Below, one piece after another: positions 9,994 through 20,857 of a stretch of 64,000 bases of DNA. The stretch's first letter is position 1; each line of letters begins with the position of its first letter. Under the pieces are notes generated by a model that saw only the letters and a list, made by a program, of their open reading frames with translations, did not search any database and was not told the origin of the DNA. The translations under genes and the position numbers were made by a program. The stretch covers positions 141,501 through 205,500 of the forward strand of contig CAUJNA010003830.1 in NCBI GenBank assembly GCA_963377175.1, in the 5' to 3' direction. The stretch is from Effrenium voratum (Eukaryota > Sar > Dinophyceae > Suessiales > Symbiodiniaceae).

Positions 9994-10044
9994 TCATTTC
10001 TTCTTCTGCAGCGACTTGATGTACTGATTCAGCTTGTTTTGCGC
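9994..10044 (-). CDS. TyrRS-like gene 2, terminal exon e
   Basis: Sixteen codons plus TGA (9996-9994) after gccag|GCG. AQNKLNQYIKSLQKKK is a lysine-rich amphipathic C-terminus in the place where TyrRS proteins end with an EAxxLLxxVK helix. Assignment to this gene rests on phase and order. Confidence 0.68.
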   Translation of the reverse strand, partial: AQNKLNQYIKSLQKKK

Positions 10045-13000
10045 CTGGCAATGCCACTCTCAATACCCTTGTCGGTGTGTTTATTTCTCGAGGGCACGCT
10101 TGTGGGGTTGTATAGAGAAAACAAATGGAAGACCAGTATCTTTACTTTTGGATGCACACTTGCTTCAAAACACACTCTTGCAGCTCCCGTAGAACTATTC
10201 GTTGGGTTCATCTTCGCGCTCAGTCTTCAGCCAACTCTTGCCGCTTCTCGCCAGAGTTCAGTTCTGCAATGCAACCCCAAACCCCTGGACAAGAAGGGCT
10301 CGAAACCCACCGAAATTGGATGAAACTCAGTCAGTGGTAATCCATAGCCTACCGGACACCGATTGACATGGATCGGCAAATTAAAACACACCCCCTTGAG
10401 AGGTCCCCCAATTACAGAGTTTCCTCTATACGTAGTGACTTGGCTTTCGGGCTTTATGTGAGTAATCAAAACGCGGTATTAAAATGGTGTACCCAAAGCC
10501 ATGTACAGAATTAAGAGGCGGCTGCACCCATTTATGGTTGGGATTGTCCCGTAGATTGTGGCTCATCTGCAGGGCACCCTTGGAAGGTTCAGTTCAGAAT
10601 GCCTCGTGACTGCAGTGGACTCAGCATTGGGAGTGCAACTGGGCTGTCCTCAGATCCCCTGCTGAAAGTTTAGCTTTTAGTGGGCTAAATGGAAACCCGC
10701 ACTGAACCCTAAAAGCCTAAGGGGGATGGCTGGGAACCACAAAAAAAACCGCATGGCACAATGCAGTAGGCCCATGAACCTAAGGTCCACTCACAATGCA
10801 ACTGAACTTGTTGACGAGGGCCGGGAGGGGGGGCGGATGTTTGTTCGGTTTGTCGCTGAGTGAACAACTTCGTGTTTGAGCATTCATTGTCAAAACAGCC
10901 TGCCATATCCTGCGCTGAAACCACGATCTAGTCCTATAAGTCGATTTCGCCCCGACTCGTGTCTCCAAATGGGGGGAGGGGGCCTCCAAAAATTGGCGTC
11001 CCCTTTTTGGGTGCTGCAGAGATCGCCACAGTTGAAATCCACATGTTCGTCGTTGAGAAAAAAACAGCGTTTGTTGCCGTCTGCTTTTAGGGGGTTCAAC
11101 TCCTTCTGTGGCAACTTCTCTTGGGTCTATTGGGTAATTTGTCCTGTGGCTCGGCCCTTGCGGTGCAGACCCAAAGGCCCAGCGATGCGCCTTCTTCAGC
11201 TCGGGCTTCTTCAACCCTAAGCGGATCTCAGCCATGGCCTTCAAGCCGGCGACGTCTTTTTGGAGGGCTCCGGGCGCCTTTGTTTGTTTGTTTTGCTTTG
11301 GGTGGTTTTACAGGAACATTAGAAGGAACATCGAAGCCATTGTGGGAATCGGCCACTAAAAAAAGAGAGAGAGAGAGACCCCCAATTCTCATGACACCCG
11401 ACCAAAACAAACACTCATGGATCTCCTCCACCTTCCTGCGTGTTCCTTCCTTTCCTTCTCGAGCAAAACAAACAACCACACAAAAACACAGGGCGCATTT
11501 TCGGAGTCGGACGCCTTTTCTTGGCGTGGGGCCTTTCTCCGTGTCCAGACCCGAAGAAATGTTTCTGTTGGGGTGAGGGAAATTGGACTAGTCTTGAACT
11601 GCCGGGCTGTTCCCCTTCCAAAATTGACTAACTTTTTCAGTGGTTTAGTTCTAAACCCAAAAACCTGATGGTCCTGGACAAACTGGATGGGGAAGATGAA
11701 CTGAGTTGCACTTAAAAAGCCGGAAATTTCTCCATTGATCACCTTTTGGGACCTTTGCTTCAAGCAGACCAACATTGGAAAAGCAAAAGGTTATTTCAGG
11801 TCGATTCGCTTTGGGTGTGTTGAATACGTCAGCTGTTGACAATCCATGATGGCCACCCCGAACACGTCAAATTGACACGCTCAAATGGCTTTGTGTTCGA
11901 GCGAGCCTCACCCGTTTTAGATAGGTTTCAATTGACACTACTTTGGCATGGGTTTTGGCAGTGTTGCTTACTCATGTCAAGCTCGGCCCAAGTTCTCTCA
12001 GTATTGTACAGCTGCCTAGGGAGACTTTCGCAACAGCTATGAGGCAAACACAAGCGGATATTCCGTGGAGGAGATTTCTTGACGCACCAGACAGCGCAGA
12101 CTTCTACATTCGTGAATTTCCGACTGAAGGAAACCCAAACGGGATGGAGAGGCTTCCAATTTGTACAGACCCCTATTTGGCACCCAGTTGAGCATCGTTC
12201 GATATGGTTTTGTCCAGGTAAACACCACGAGGCAAATGAACACGAGGCTCATCCCGACCCCGTTTGCACAGAAAGCTCACGTCGGCATCGCAGAAAGGAG
12301 GATTTCCACCCTCCGAGCGAATCATTGCGGGTTGAAGGCTGTGTAAAATGGGTAAGAATCCCCTTGCCACAAATGCGCAAAACCGAGTTGACGTGCATAT
12401 TGCCCATCCCTATGAGTACTTCATCACTAAGGGTACTCCCAAAGCCACCACAAAAACTTGGCCTGCCCCAACACTTCTGCAGGACTACTCCATGAGTTTG
12501 GGGTGTAGCAACAAATCTCTGCATTGCACAGTTGTATTGGCGTATATAAGCCTTCATTCCTCCAACACCCGTACCTGAACATGACCTTGAAACAATATAA
12601 TGCCTTAATACATATTTGTGTTCATGTAAATACATACACATAGTGTATATGTATATGTGTATCCCTTAAACTACACACATACATATTCTACAATGCATAT
12701 GTACGTACATATATAAACATACATCTGCGTACATAACACATAAATAAACAAATAACTAGATTGACTATTTAACGTGTGTATATATATATATATATATATG
12801 TAGAACCAGACCAGACATAGAGTCATATCCATTTTTCTCCAAGGCTTTCGGCCAAGTTGCGGCGTTCAGGGCTTTGCCCAAGGAGGTCTTCAGGTCTCCG
12901 GGGTGCAGCGCCTCTGATGCAAAGTCCTGCGCGGTGCACTCTCGGTGGCGTTTGTTCTGCTCCCCTGCTAAAAGTGTTTAACTTTATGTGGTTTAATACG

Positions 13001-15916
13001 GAAAACCCATTGGTTGGCAAAGACTGTTTAAAGTCCGAACATCCAAGCACAATGCACCTCTGAATTAGAAACAACTTGCCCATGGGTCAAAAGACAAATC
13101 GTACCCGCAGTGAACATCCCAATTCAACCGCTAAAATAGGTTTTAAAATGGGTGGTGCACCAGCCCAAAATCGTACCATCGGTTTTGACCCACAGCCATT
13201 TCTGCTGCCAGGGACATGTCCCCTGTGGCCAACTGCCCTCTTTTTCAAGGGTTTTTTTTTTTTTTTTTTTTTTTTTAAACACATGTTTTTGCATCACCCA
13301 TACATTGGTGTGTCCTAAAATGTGGCAACCGAGCCAAAATGGTGGTTTCCTCTTGGTTCCGATTAAAGCCAAGAAGGGTATCCTTAACAAAGACACACCC
13401 ATTGACACACACACACACATTTCGGTTTTGAAGTTGGTAGCCCTTGTTTGTGGTGGTTGTAAAAAAAAAACGGAAGGACACTTGAAGTCCATTTTGGGGG
13501 ACGCCCAAAATGCGTGCGTCCAAATATGATGGCGGCCCTCGAAATGGGTGGGGTTCCTTTCGGATAGCCAGAGGGCCATCTGACCCCAAAGGGTCTCTTT
13601 CAATAAATCACAAACCTAAGGACCTACATGGAACACAGAGAAGCCCACATTTTGGATAATTTTGGGACAGCTTGTTTTTTGGAGGGTTAAAAAATCCGCG
13701 CAAACCAATCGAAGGAATGCCCCCTGTAAAGAAAATGATCGGCTTCTCGGGATTGAAGTTCTGTGGACATGCCAAGGGAAACCAGGGCTGGTTTGAACTA
13801 CAGAAGTCTCTGAACGGCACCGAAAAGAAAAAGTGAATTTTACTATAAATATGGGAGCCCCTTGTGAGGGAGAAACCGGTGGAGGACCATACCTAGAAAC
13901 TCCGAGCCCGTTTTCTCAGAGGCGGCAATTTCCGTCTTCCTTTGGAAAAAAAAGCCCGAGCCAAGGAAAAACCCCGTCGTTTCAACGCTACAGATTGACG
14001 CCCACTATGTTATCAGCCCTCAGTGGTGGCCAACGTGTGTGAAATTGTCCTGGCTGATTTGGACTGACGCGCGGTTCAGAGGGTGACGCCACCAAGCCAT
14101 TTCCTTCAATCCTTCTTACTAGCCAAGGTTGTGGAAAGAAGGTCTAGAAGGATTGTTTCCCTTGCCCGCCCGGCACGTCTTGGGCGTTGGCAAACCAATG
14201 CCTTTTAGCCAGACAGCCGTCACGCCGTGCAACTGGATGGTTTCAAAGGCTAATCAAAAGGGGATGAACGCCGAACGCCCACTGCTTTTTGACAGGGGAA
14301 TTCCGCCCCGTCTGCCCGTGCTCCGGAAAAAAAAAAGGAGGACAACTGGACCAAAAGCATGTTGCCAAGAGCATCCGGTATATTGTGAAGGCGTAGCGCA
14401 TCATCAGGCATGCCCGGAAGTAAAGAAGCAAGGCGAGCGAGCGCATATGCATAATTTCAGGATCTTTCAAACTCCCCCATCCATGAGAGCAGCAAAGCAA
14501 GACATGGGTTGATCAAAAGAAAAAGATGAAAGTCCAGCCAAGTCAAAGACGCCGTCACGAGGAAAAAGGCGCCTTCTCCCAAAATGGGCAGAATGTTCTG
14601 CCGGATGGATCTTTTAGGTACATAGCAATATAACGTATATTTATGTACATATATATAATATACATATATATATATATACTATAATATATATATATATGTA
14701 TATCAAACATATCTGTGCGACGTCGCAATTTGAGGTGCCCAGGTAGACTCCTTGTGTGACCGCCTCAGTTTGGGCATAGAGTAGGTTTTGAGAATTATTG
14801 GAACCGTTCTGAGAAACCTTTGTGGGGTAAACGAGCCCGAATATATGTGCTGTCAAGCTTCTTTTTCATTTATTTTAAACTGTACACTGACAAAACAGTT
14901 GCAGTGATGTGCTGAACGTCAAACCCGTCTGCCTCTCTCCAATGCTTCAATGGTACCCTGCGTTCGATTTTGCAAAGTAAACAAACAATTGCCGCTCTTC
15001 GGACCAACATGGACCCCTCAAACCAAAACGCCGCCAATCTTTTGTAAGAGGAAACATGCATCCTATTGAGGTCTTGAGAAATGACCATCCTTCCCTTAAC
15101 ATCTGGTTTCCCCCAATAATAATAAACAATGGAAAACAAAAAAAATGCAAAACATAAATGCATGAGATCCCTGGCAAACCTCGAGCCCTGACCTTGCGGA
15201 TGAGCTCCGCATCGCCGTAGGCCTGGTCTCCCCCGTTCTCCGGCTTCCGCTTCACCTCGGAAGCTCAAGCCCCTTTCACGCGGACGAGACTTGGAGAACA
15301 ACATATGATCACATGTGGCTCATGTAGCAGATGATGTAGTTGTTTTGCTTTTTTTGTTTTGTTTTTTTGCCGTCGTTTTTGTTGTGACGAAGTTGCAGAC
15401 TCTCCCAGGAATCCGTTTCGCCACTCTGGGATGTTTTTTTTTTCCACCAACAAACATGAAACCCGACGGGAGGGGTTTAGAAGACGACTTTCCTTTTGTG
15501 GGAGCCCCCTCTCCACTCCCATGATTGGAAGGAGGGTACTTGGGGAACTTTGGAGATCATACCCATCAAGCCATCAATCCATACATCCAATCGAAGAAGT
15601 CAATTCAATCCAACTCAAATCAATCACTCACACGCTCACTCCCTCAATCAATTCAAACCAAACGATCAATCCAATCCACGTCAATTCGGAGCAATCAACT
15701 CACATGGATGTAGAAGAATTCCTGCACCAAGTAAACCAAAAGCAAGCAAGAGGGCATGACTAGCGTTAGCCCGAGTTATAGAATGTATATTTTATTGTTT
15801 GCTTCAATTTGAGTCACTGGAAAAATGTAAAATGTATCCTAGGTCTACCCCAGCGGGGTGGAGCCAACGAGGCTGAGCTCCGCTGCCATAAACTCGCCGA
15901 AGGCTGGCAGCATCGC
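9994..15916 (-). CDS. Second TyrRS-like gene, C-terminal part, five exons
   Basis: Five exons, all phase 0 at both internal ends, join to 99 codons with stop. The first three (MLPAFGEFM / RKPENGGDQAY / DFASEALHPGDLK) align without gaps to the plant-type TyrRS stretch VFPWFxKFEVxRKxExGGDKTY...ELxxDYxxGxLHPxDLK, so this is the start of a TyrRS C-terminal domain. The last two exons are lysine-rich and not recognised; they may form a lineage-specific tail. The sequence differs strongly from the TyrRS gene at 47-63 kb, so it is not a recent copy. No KMSKS, LSHHM or DQRK exon was found upstream on this strand within the window. It could be a complete gene with unrecognised exons, or a partial duplicate. 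Confidence 0.78.
10045..11190. other. Intron d-e of TyrRS-like gene 2
   Basis: No exon seen. Near 10665-10715 there is a worn copy of the CCTGCTGAAAGTTTAGCTTT element family (family 5). Confidence 0.45.
11191..11277 (-). CDS. TyrRS-like gene 2, exon d
   Basis: Twenty-nine codons between acaaag|GCG and AAG|gcgcat (GC donor), about 80% G or C at third positions. It reads QKDVAGLKAMAEIRLGLKK and PELKK, a basic helical stretch without a recognised domain. It is attached to this gene by strand, position and matching phase; a separate gene is possible. Confidence 0.65.
11278..12860. other. Intron c-d of TyrRS-like gene 2
   Basis: Holds a worn MITE family 2 copy (about 11720-11815) and a long run of short A/T/CA-rich words with TA tracts (12600-12810). 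No exon seen. Confidence 0.45.
12600..12810. repeat. AT-rich simple sequence
   Basis: Many TATGTA, ACATAC and TATATA units, ending in a pure (TA)n run at 12779-12800. Confidence 0.85.
12861..12926 (-). CDS. TyrRS-like gene 2, exon c (LHPGDLK)
   Basis: Twenty-two codons between gcgcag|GAC and GCC|gcaact (GC donor). DFASEALHPGDLK then TSLGKALNA is a clear match to the DYxSGxLHPxDLKxALAKALN segment. The sequence stays open past the donor, so the exact 3' end is inferred from phase. Confidence 0.9.
12961..13048. repeat. Element family 5, copy next to exon c acceptor
   Basis: Reads CCCTGCTAAAAGTGTTTAAC ... TAATACGGAAAACCCATT ... TTGGCAAAGACT ... GAACATCCAAGCA. The copy at 27380-27463 shares all these blocks in the same order and also lies just upstream of a minus-strand exon acceptor. 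Confidence 0.75.
13081..13199. repeat. MITE family 4, copy 1
   Basis: Ends are inverted: ATGGGTCAAAA on the left and TTTTGACCCACAGCCAT on the right. Internally CCCGCAGTGAACATCCCAAT and GGTGGTGCACC. Copies at 39080-39262 and 45924-46048 share the internal part. Confidence 0.75.
13249..13276 (+). repeat. Poly-T tract
   Basis: An unbroken run of more than 25 T. Open frames across it are not taken as coding. Confidence 0.9.
14151..14248 (+). CDS. Possible plus-strand exon, unknown
   Basis: Between tagaag|GA and AAG|gctaat (GC donor) the frame reads LFPLPARHVLGVGKPMPFSQ, then TAVTPCNWMVSK; 66% G/C at third positions. A shorter minus reading (ccag|TTG ... AAAG|gcattg, LHGVTAVWLK) also has splice pairs but fits no phase of the surrounding gene. 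No family recognised. Confidence 0.35.
15193..15255 (-). CDS. TyrRS-like gene 2, exon b (RKPENGGDQAY...)
   Basis: Twenty-one codons between ccgag|GTG and AAG|gtcagg (GT donor), high third-position G/C. It contains KRKPENGGDQAYGDAELIRK, matching xRKxENGGDxTYxxxxEL of TyrRS. Confidence 0.88.
15256..15886. other. Intron a-b of TyrRS-like gene 2
   Basis: Contains a degenerate CAATCAA/CAATCCA tract (about 15560-15705) and short T-rich runs; no exon seen. Confidence 0.5.
15560..15705. repeat. CAATC-type degenerate satellite
   Basis: Imperfect repeats of CAATCAA, CAATCCA and CAATTCA for about 145 bases. Confidence 0.7.
15887..15916 (-). CDS. TyrRS-like gene 2, exon a (AMLPAFGEFM)
   Basis: Ten codons between cggag|GCG and ATG|gcagcg (GC donor). 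AMLPAFGEFM matches the YIVFPWFxKFE core. The frame stays open with strong third-position G/C to a TAG at 15848-15846, so a terminal exon is the alternative. The GC-donor reading is preferred because it joins in phase to exon b and reproduces the family spacing. Confidence 0.7.
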
Positions 15917-16905
15917 CTCCGGGAGGCATAGGCGGGCGTACCCAAGTGTTTGGAGGACCCTCCCCAAAATAAAGGATAATTCGCATCGGTGTCTTTTTTA
16001 GGGAAATAAATGGGTTTCCCTGGTAGATGATTAAACCAGGTAAACCAGGAATCGCCATCCATTCTTCTACCACCCCAACCAAAAAGGACAGCTATGAGAA
16101 TTCGGCGTTCCCCTGGCTTTCACTGAAACCAACCCAAAAAAGGGGTAACTCAAAAAATGCACATTATCATTATTGCGAGGTATATTTTTACTGGGAGTAA
16201 TGCTCCAACCTACAAACAAGGCAACTAAACTAAACAAAAATCAAGCTCACACTTGCGGGGAAACTAAATGGAACACCACAATACCGATTTGCGCCACATG
16301 TTTGCTCCTGTGGAAGCGTCGTGTGCCTTACAGAAGCTCATCTTTCAAGTGTGTGCCGCTTGAGCTTCCAATCGCCTCAAAGTCTTTCGCGGGTGCCTTT
16401 CGCGACCCAAGCCTTAGCAAGCACGCTTGTGGGAGTTGGATTCTCATGGGTGTGTAGTTTGTTCGCCCCCCCACAAAAACAAACAAATGCACATAAAATG
16501 AAGTGGTTTCCCTCTTGGTGTCCCTCCTGGTCTTCCTGTGCCGCTGAAGGGTTCCTTGGCATCCTTTTGGATGCTTGTTGGGCAAAGGATCCCTGAAAAA
16601 AGTACCTCGGAAAGGGAGCCATCACACAAACTCGAACACAGCGCAACACCTGGTCGCCACAAGTTTGAGTAAGACTAAGCCGAAGCAAACGTGCACAGAT
16701 TACAGATTCACATGGAACCAAGCCGTTGGAGAAATGTCTGTTTGGAGCCCCTTTTCTTGCTCGTTCTCAGCGCGAAATATGATGGAAGGACCCCTATAAA
16801 CCAATCCTAGGAGCTTCCTTTATTCGGGAATCCCTAAAATCGGCTCATTCCCAAAACCCAGAAAAGAGCTGTCATTGCAAGCTTTTGCATCCCTTCCGCT
16901 TAAGC

Positions 16906-17020
16906 TGACTTGCCCAAAGGACCTGGAAATAAACTGTGATCAAATTTTGGGACCTTTACTACAAATGGCCATGCGAAAACGAAAAGGATATTGCTGGTCA
17001 ATTCGCTTTGGACAAGTGAG
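16906..17020. repeat. MITE family 2, copy
   Basis: Ends GACTTGCCCAAAGG and GGACAAGTGAG (inverted, slightly worn), internal TGATCAAATTTTGGGACCTT and CGAAAAGGATATTGCTGGTC. Confidence 0.65.
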
Positions 17021-17116
17021 CTTCCGTTTAATTATTCGGGAGACTTTGCAAATTCAAACCGCCTCCACCCAGTCGATGGGCGGGCAGAATTCCGCATTCC
17101 CCGGCTGACAGAAAGC

Positions 17117-17169
17117 CTGAGGCGTCTCGCGGCTTCGGCTTCGAATCGGCGATTCGAGGCGCGCTTTGC
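17117..17169 (-). CDS. Weak exon, basic helix
   Basis: Minus frame between ttgag|GCA and CTCAG|gctttc (GC donor) reads AKRASNRRFEAEAARRL. A plus-strand reading with proper ends also exists (SLRRLAASASNRRFE), so strand is uncertain. Confidence 0.3.
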
Positions 17170-18819
17170 CTCAAAATGGGATATTTTGGGATGTGTCAAA
17201 GGGGGAACCAGCAAATGGGTGGTTGTCACGTTGTCCTTGTTCTTTCCCTTTAACCCGCCCTGAAAAATAGGTGTGTGTGTGTGTACACCTTGGTTTCAAG
17301 GGACATCAGCAGGACAACCATTTTTGGGTCCCCCTATTTTGACGCATACCCGTAATGCCTTGCCCCCCAAAATGGTCTGCGGTTTCCATTTGGGTTTCCT
17401 TTAAATTGTTGCAAGGGTCTACAAAGCTCAACTGGAAGGCTTGTGGCCACCCAAGAGCGTGTGGGTTTGTTTCTGGGGAACACCCGTGGTTGTCTTCTTT
17501 AAAGGAAACAACACCATTGTTGAGGGTTCTACATGAACATGTATGGTTGGAAAAGTCCCTTGATTGGGGCATGCCTCCCTCCATACAGTTAGCAGGAATG
17601 ACTAACAAGCACAAGCAATGCAAGGGCCCAAATCCTGAAAATGAGATTGTGGGGTACTCTAAAAAAAACATGTCTCATGATTGTAGTGGTCACACATTCA
17701 TCATTTTTTAGTACCTTATGCTAGACGGTCTCGCAGCGCTCCTGTCTTCTTTCGTCTAAGTCACACACACACACACAGTCTGATTTCCCTCGACATCGCC
17801 GAGTCTGAAGCGTGTGGTTCCACGCTTAGATGATCTTCCCAAAGATGGTCACCATAGCCGACCGTAGTCCTCAACCACCGTATGAGTGCACATGGGGAGG
17901 TTCTCGAAGATATGGCTGGTTCCTCCCCCTAGGTTGAAGGGAAGCAGGGCCAACTGGGTGTGGTGCCGCCACCCTTGGGATGGTTTTACAGGGAAACAAC
18001 TGGAATACCACCAATTTTCAGGGTCCAAATCCTATGAGACAAACCCAAATTTCAGTTGCCCCTAGGGACGCAGAAACAAAAGGTTCTCAGTTCACCTTTC
18101 GGGAGCTTTGCTAAACATTGGAGCATCCGAAAACCCAAAGGGTTTAACAGCTTGCTTTTGGGCCACGCAAAGAGTTTGATTTCCACCCGCCTTCTTCATC
18201 TTCCGGTTCACGTCCATCTCCTGGAGACTTCCGCCAGGGCGGAAGTCGGACCAAATCCACTTCGCACCAGTTGGGATGGACGAAGGCCCAATGAAGTGTG
18301 GGACAAACCACGTAGCAACCAGGAATTTGCCCAACGGTAAGTCTGGAATCCCAATCATCTAATGACATGATGGCGTTGCCACAAACTACGCCGGGAGAGC
18401 AATTCCAAACTATATTGCATAGATCAAGAGGTATATAGAAATATATAAATCACCAAGAACGTGGCACGCTGCTCCTGACAAAGGGAAACAACATCGAATC
18501 TGGATATCATCAGAACAACCCTTCTGTACCAGTGGCTATGAATTTCAAAAGGGAACCTCCAAACTCGTTCGTGGACACAAATCCACACCATGGAGTGCAC
18601 CAGACTGCCCCCAATTGAGATTCACACACAATTCATGACCCAGAAATCATACATCAAGAGCCTTCACGGGCGATATCGCCGACCGAATTGGTGAGTTTGA
18701 GAAATCATTTGCGCAAAGAGGAGAACCCCCGAAATGGTGGCTTCCCTTTGGTTCCCTTTGAACCAATTGCGACAAGTGTAGCCTTCCCACGCCTCAATCC
18801 ATTCCCTTGAGCTGTTGTT

Positions 18820-19518
18820 TCACGCCTTGTCAGTGATGAGGACCTGCACGTCTGCCTTCGAGACATTCGGATTCCACGAACATTTGCTGGGGAGCACCTG
18901 TTCTTGCAGCACGAAGTGAGAATGTAAGATGATCTTTGCTGGATGGCCATACGTGACATCAATAACAAACAGTGGGCGAGCCCAGCAAATAAGCAAGCAC
19001 ATGTCGAGTGGGGAAATCGATTCCCTCTAAAACCCACAGGGGATAAAAATAACCCCACTCCCCCGACACCATGATCACGGCGCAGGAGTTCTCTTTTAAA
19101 ATGATTGGCGGTCCACGCCAGGCTCTTGTGACACTTCAAGAGCTCCACGAATTGGACGGTCCAAAAAAACGGTCAAAGTACCGGGCCAAATGGATCGAGT
19201 GCCGTGCGTACAAACTCCGCACTGATGGTCCAAACAAAAGTTCGGTGCTCACTTGCAACAAGCAGCTTTGCCCAAACCGAATCGGAGCTATCGCATGGAA
19301 TCAACAAGGCAGTACGCGGTCAGACCGCCTTTGGTGTAGATATATAGCTGTGCCGCCATGTTGCTGATAGAATGCTTCACGCAAGCCGTTCCCGCTTCAA
19401 CCCAAGCAAACCGCATTTGCCCGACAGGGGCTTGCCCCACGCCAACATCTGGCTCATAAGATAGCGAACAAAGATGTCGTGTCACAATCGGAAATTCGTC
19501 CAGGCCACTTCCCTTCAA
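18820..19518 (-). pseudogene. Decayed coding remnant, three frames
   Basis: On the minus strand coherent protein-like stretches follow one another in different frames: DEFPIVTRHLCSLSYEPDVG and VEAGTACVKHSISNMAAQLY (19518-19288); EHRTFVWTISAEFVRTALDP and WTVQFVELLKCHKSLAWTAN (about 19280-19080); LFVIDVTYGHPAKIILHSHF and VQVLITDKA (19002-18820). Codon use is less G/C-rich than in the exons above. Probably an old gene or mobile-element fragment broken by frameshifts; the family is not recognised. Confidence 0.4.
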
Positions 19519-19904
19519 TCATTCTGGTGTCCTGTGAACCCCAACGGCACTGGGCCATGGTCGGCTTCGTTTCGTCCCAGCAACAATGATGCTCCTGTTG
19601 CCTAACCCTTCAACCAAAGGAGTACCCCCAAGTCATAATAGAGTGCGATGGCTCAAACAAGGTTGAACAGACTGGGTGGCACAACGGGCGGTCCGCAAAC
19701 AAACATGTTCATCTCCTTGTGGTCTCCTTCGTGGTTCCCTTCATCAAACATTCTGTGTGTGTACCCTTTTTCGGGCTGGATAAGATAAAAGGGAAGCAGA
19801 AGGAAAACCCATGTTGGGAGTCCTCAACTTTGACGCATTCCCAGTTCGCTCGGCCGGTTCTCGCCTCCTTACCATCGCCCTCGGCTTGGAGTCGTAAACT
19901 CGGC

Positions 19905-19965
19905 CTTCAGTGGCAAGCTGGCTCGGGTTTCGAAGACCACCAGCCAGAAACCGTGCAGTTTCCCG
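19905..19965 (-). CDS. Exon, unknown protein (GKLHGFWLVVFETRASLPLK)
   Basis: Twenty full codons between gttag|C and AAG|gccgag (GC donor). GKLHGFWLVVFETRASLPLK has alternating hydrophobic strands as in a beta-sandwich or PH-like fold, which is only a guess. The open frame extends further on both sides. Confidence 0.5.
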
Positions 19966-20781
19966 CTAACCCGGTTTTGGGACACACCCAGCCGGGTGCA
20001 AGTAAGGTGCGCGGACAAAAACAACCAATGGATTGTATAATTGTATGTATATATATATATATGCTCCTTCTGGTTCTCTTCTGGGCACTTTGTTGAATTG
20101 GATTCTAAATCCCATATCGCGCCTGCGTTCAGAAAAATATTGTCAGATACCCATCCTCTTCCCGGCACTGAGGTTCTCGCCAACTTCAATTGCTTTGGAA
20201 GCACGGATCATGTGAGCCCACACTCTTCGCAAGAGAGGGCTAATTCACTGGCGGTTGAAGACCTGCTCGCCCAAAGGTCGCAAGCTTGCATCGTCCCACT
20301 TCCTGCGTGGATGGGCCCAAAGAGTCAGCACTTTTCGGTTGCCACTGAAATGGTCTTCCCAAAAAAGTTTAAAGTCCAGGAAGTCAGGGAGTTGTTGTAT
20401 TTCTTGTAGCTGTCAAGATGGAAACTGAAACCCGAGAACTGAAAGGTTGCGCGTTTGAACTGCTCAAAAGCTTGTTTCCGCGTCTTGTGCCGTGTTTGCT
20501 CGCTTTCTGGTATTTGTCCACTTTGGATGGGGTACCTTTACGGATGAAGCTACTCAGGTAAAAGTTCGGTCTGCTTTTGGAAACAAATGATTCCGCGCTG
20601 CTCGTTACCGTGCCGGCACGGCCGTTTTGTGAACTCTCCCTTGTTGACCAGTCGCTGTCCAGTGAAACTTGGTCGATTTTCGGCACCCTGCCAGCCCGCA
20701 ATTTGCGGGCACATTTCCGGTACTTAGCGGGCATATTTCCGGTACTCTGCGTTCAAGTAAGTTCATGCGCGCGTATCAGAC

Positions 20782-20857
20782 CTTTGAGGCAGACTATCTC
20801 CGAGGTGGCCGAATGGCCGATCAACGTGATTTTGAGGCTGCACCGCTCCCTTTCCAC
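20782..20857 (-). CDS. Exon, unknown protein (VERERCSLKITLIGHSATSE)
   Basis: Between tttcag|GTG and AAAG|gtctga (GT donor) it reads VERERCSLKITLIGHSATSE, then IVCLK; third positions are about 75% G/C. It ends in phase 1, which does not fit the exon at 19905-19965 directly. Confidence 0.55.

Larger units (their letters stand above)
12927..15192. other. Intron b-c of TyrRS-like gene 2
   Basis: Besides the element copies at 12961-13199 it holds a poly-T run, a CA run (13407-13420), a possible plus-strand exon (14151-14248) and a TA tract (14639-14701). Confidence 0.45.
15917..19904. other. Upstream of TyrRS-like exon a
   Basis: Mostly without recognisable exons. It holds a MITE family 2 copy (16906-17020), one weak exon (17117-17169), a GT/CA run (17272-17284, 17761-17778) and a decayed coding remnant (18820-19518). 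Confidence 0.4.

Noticed and set aside
15846..15916. Terminal exon AMLPAFGEFMAAELSLVGST ending in TAG
   Set aside because: The frame is coding-biased to the stop, but a GC donor after FGEFM joins in phase to the next exon and gives the exact TyrRS spacing. Kept only as an alternative.
16328..16410. Minus-strand end THLKDELL* resembling an ER-retention tail
   Set aside because: KDEL is not at the very end, third-position bias is weak, and no clear acceptor or neighbour supports it.
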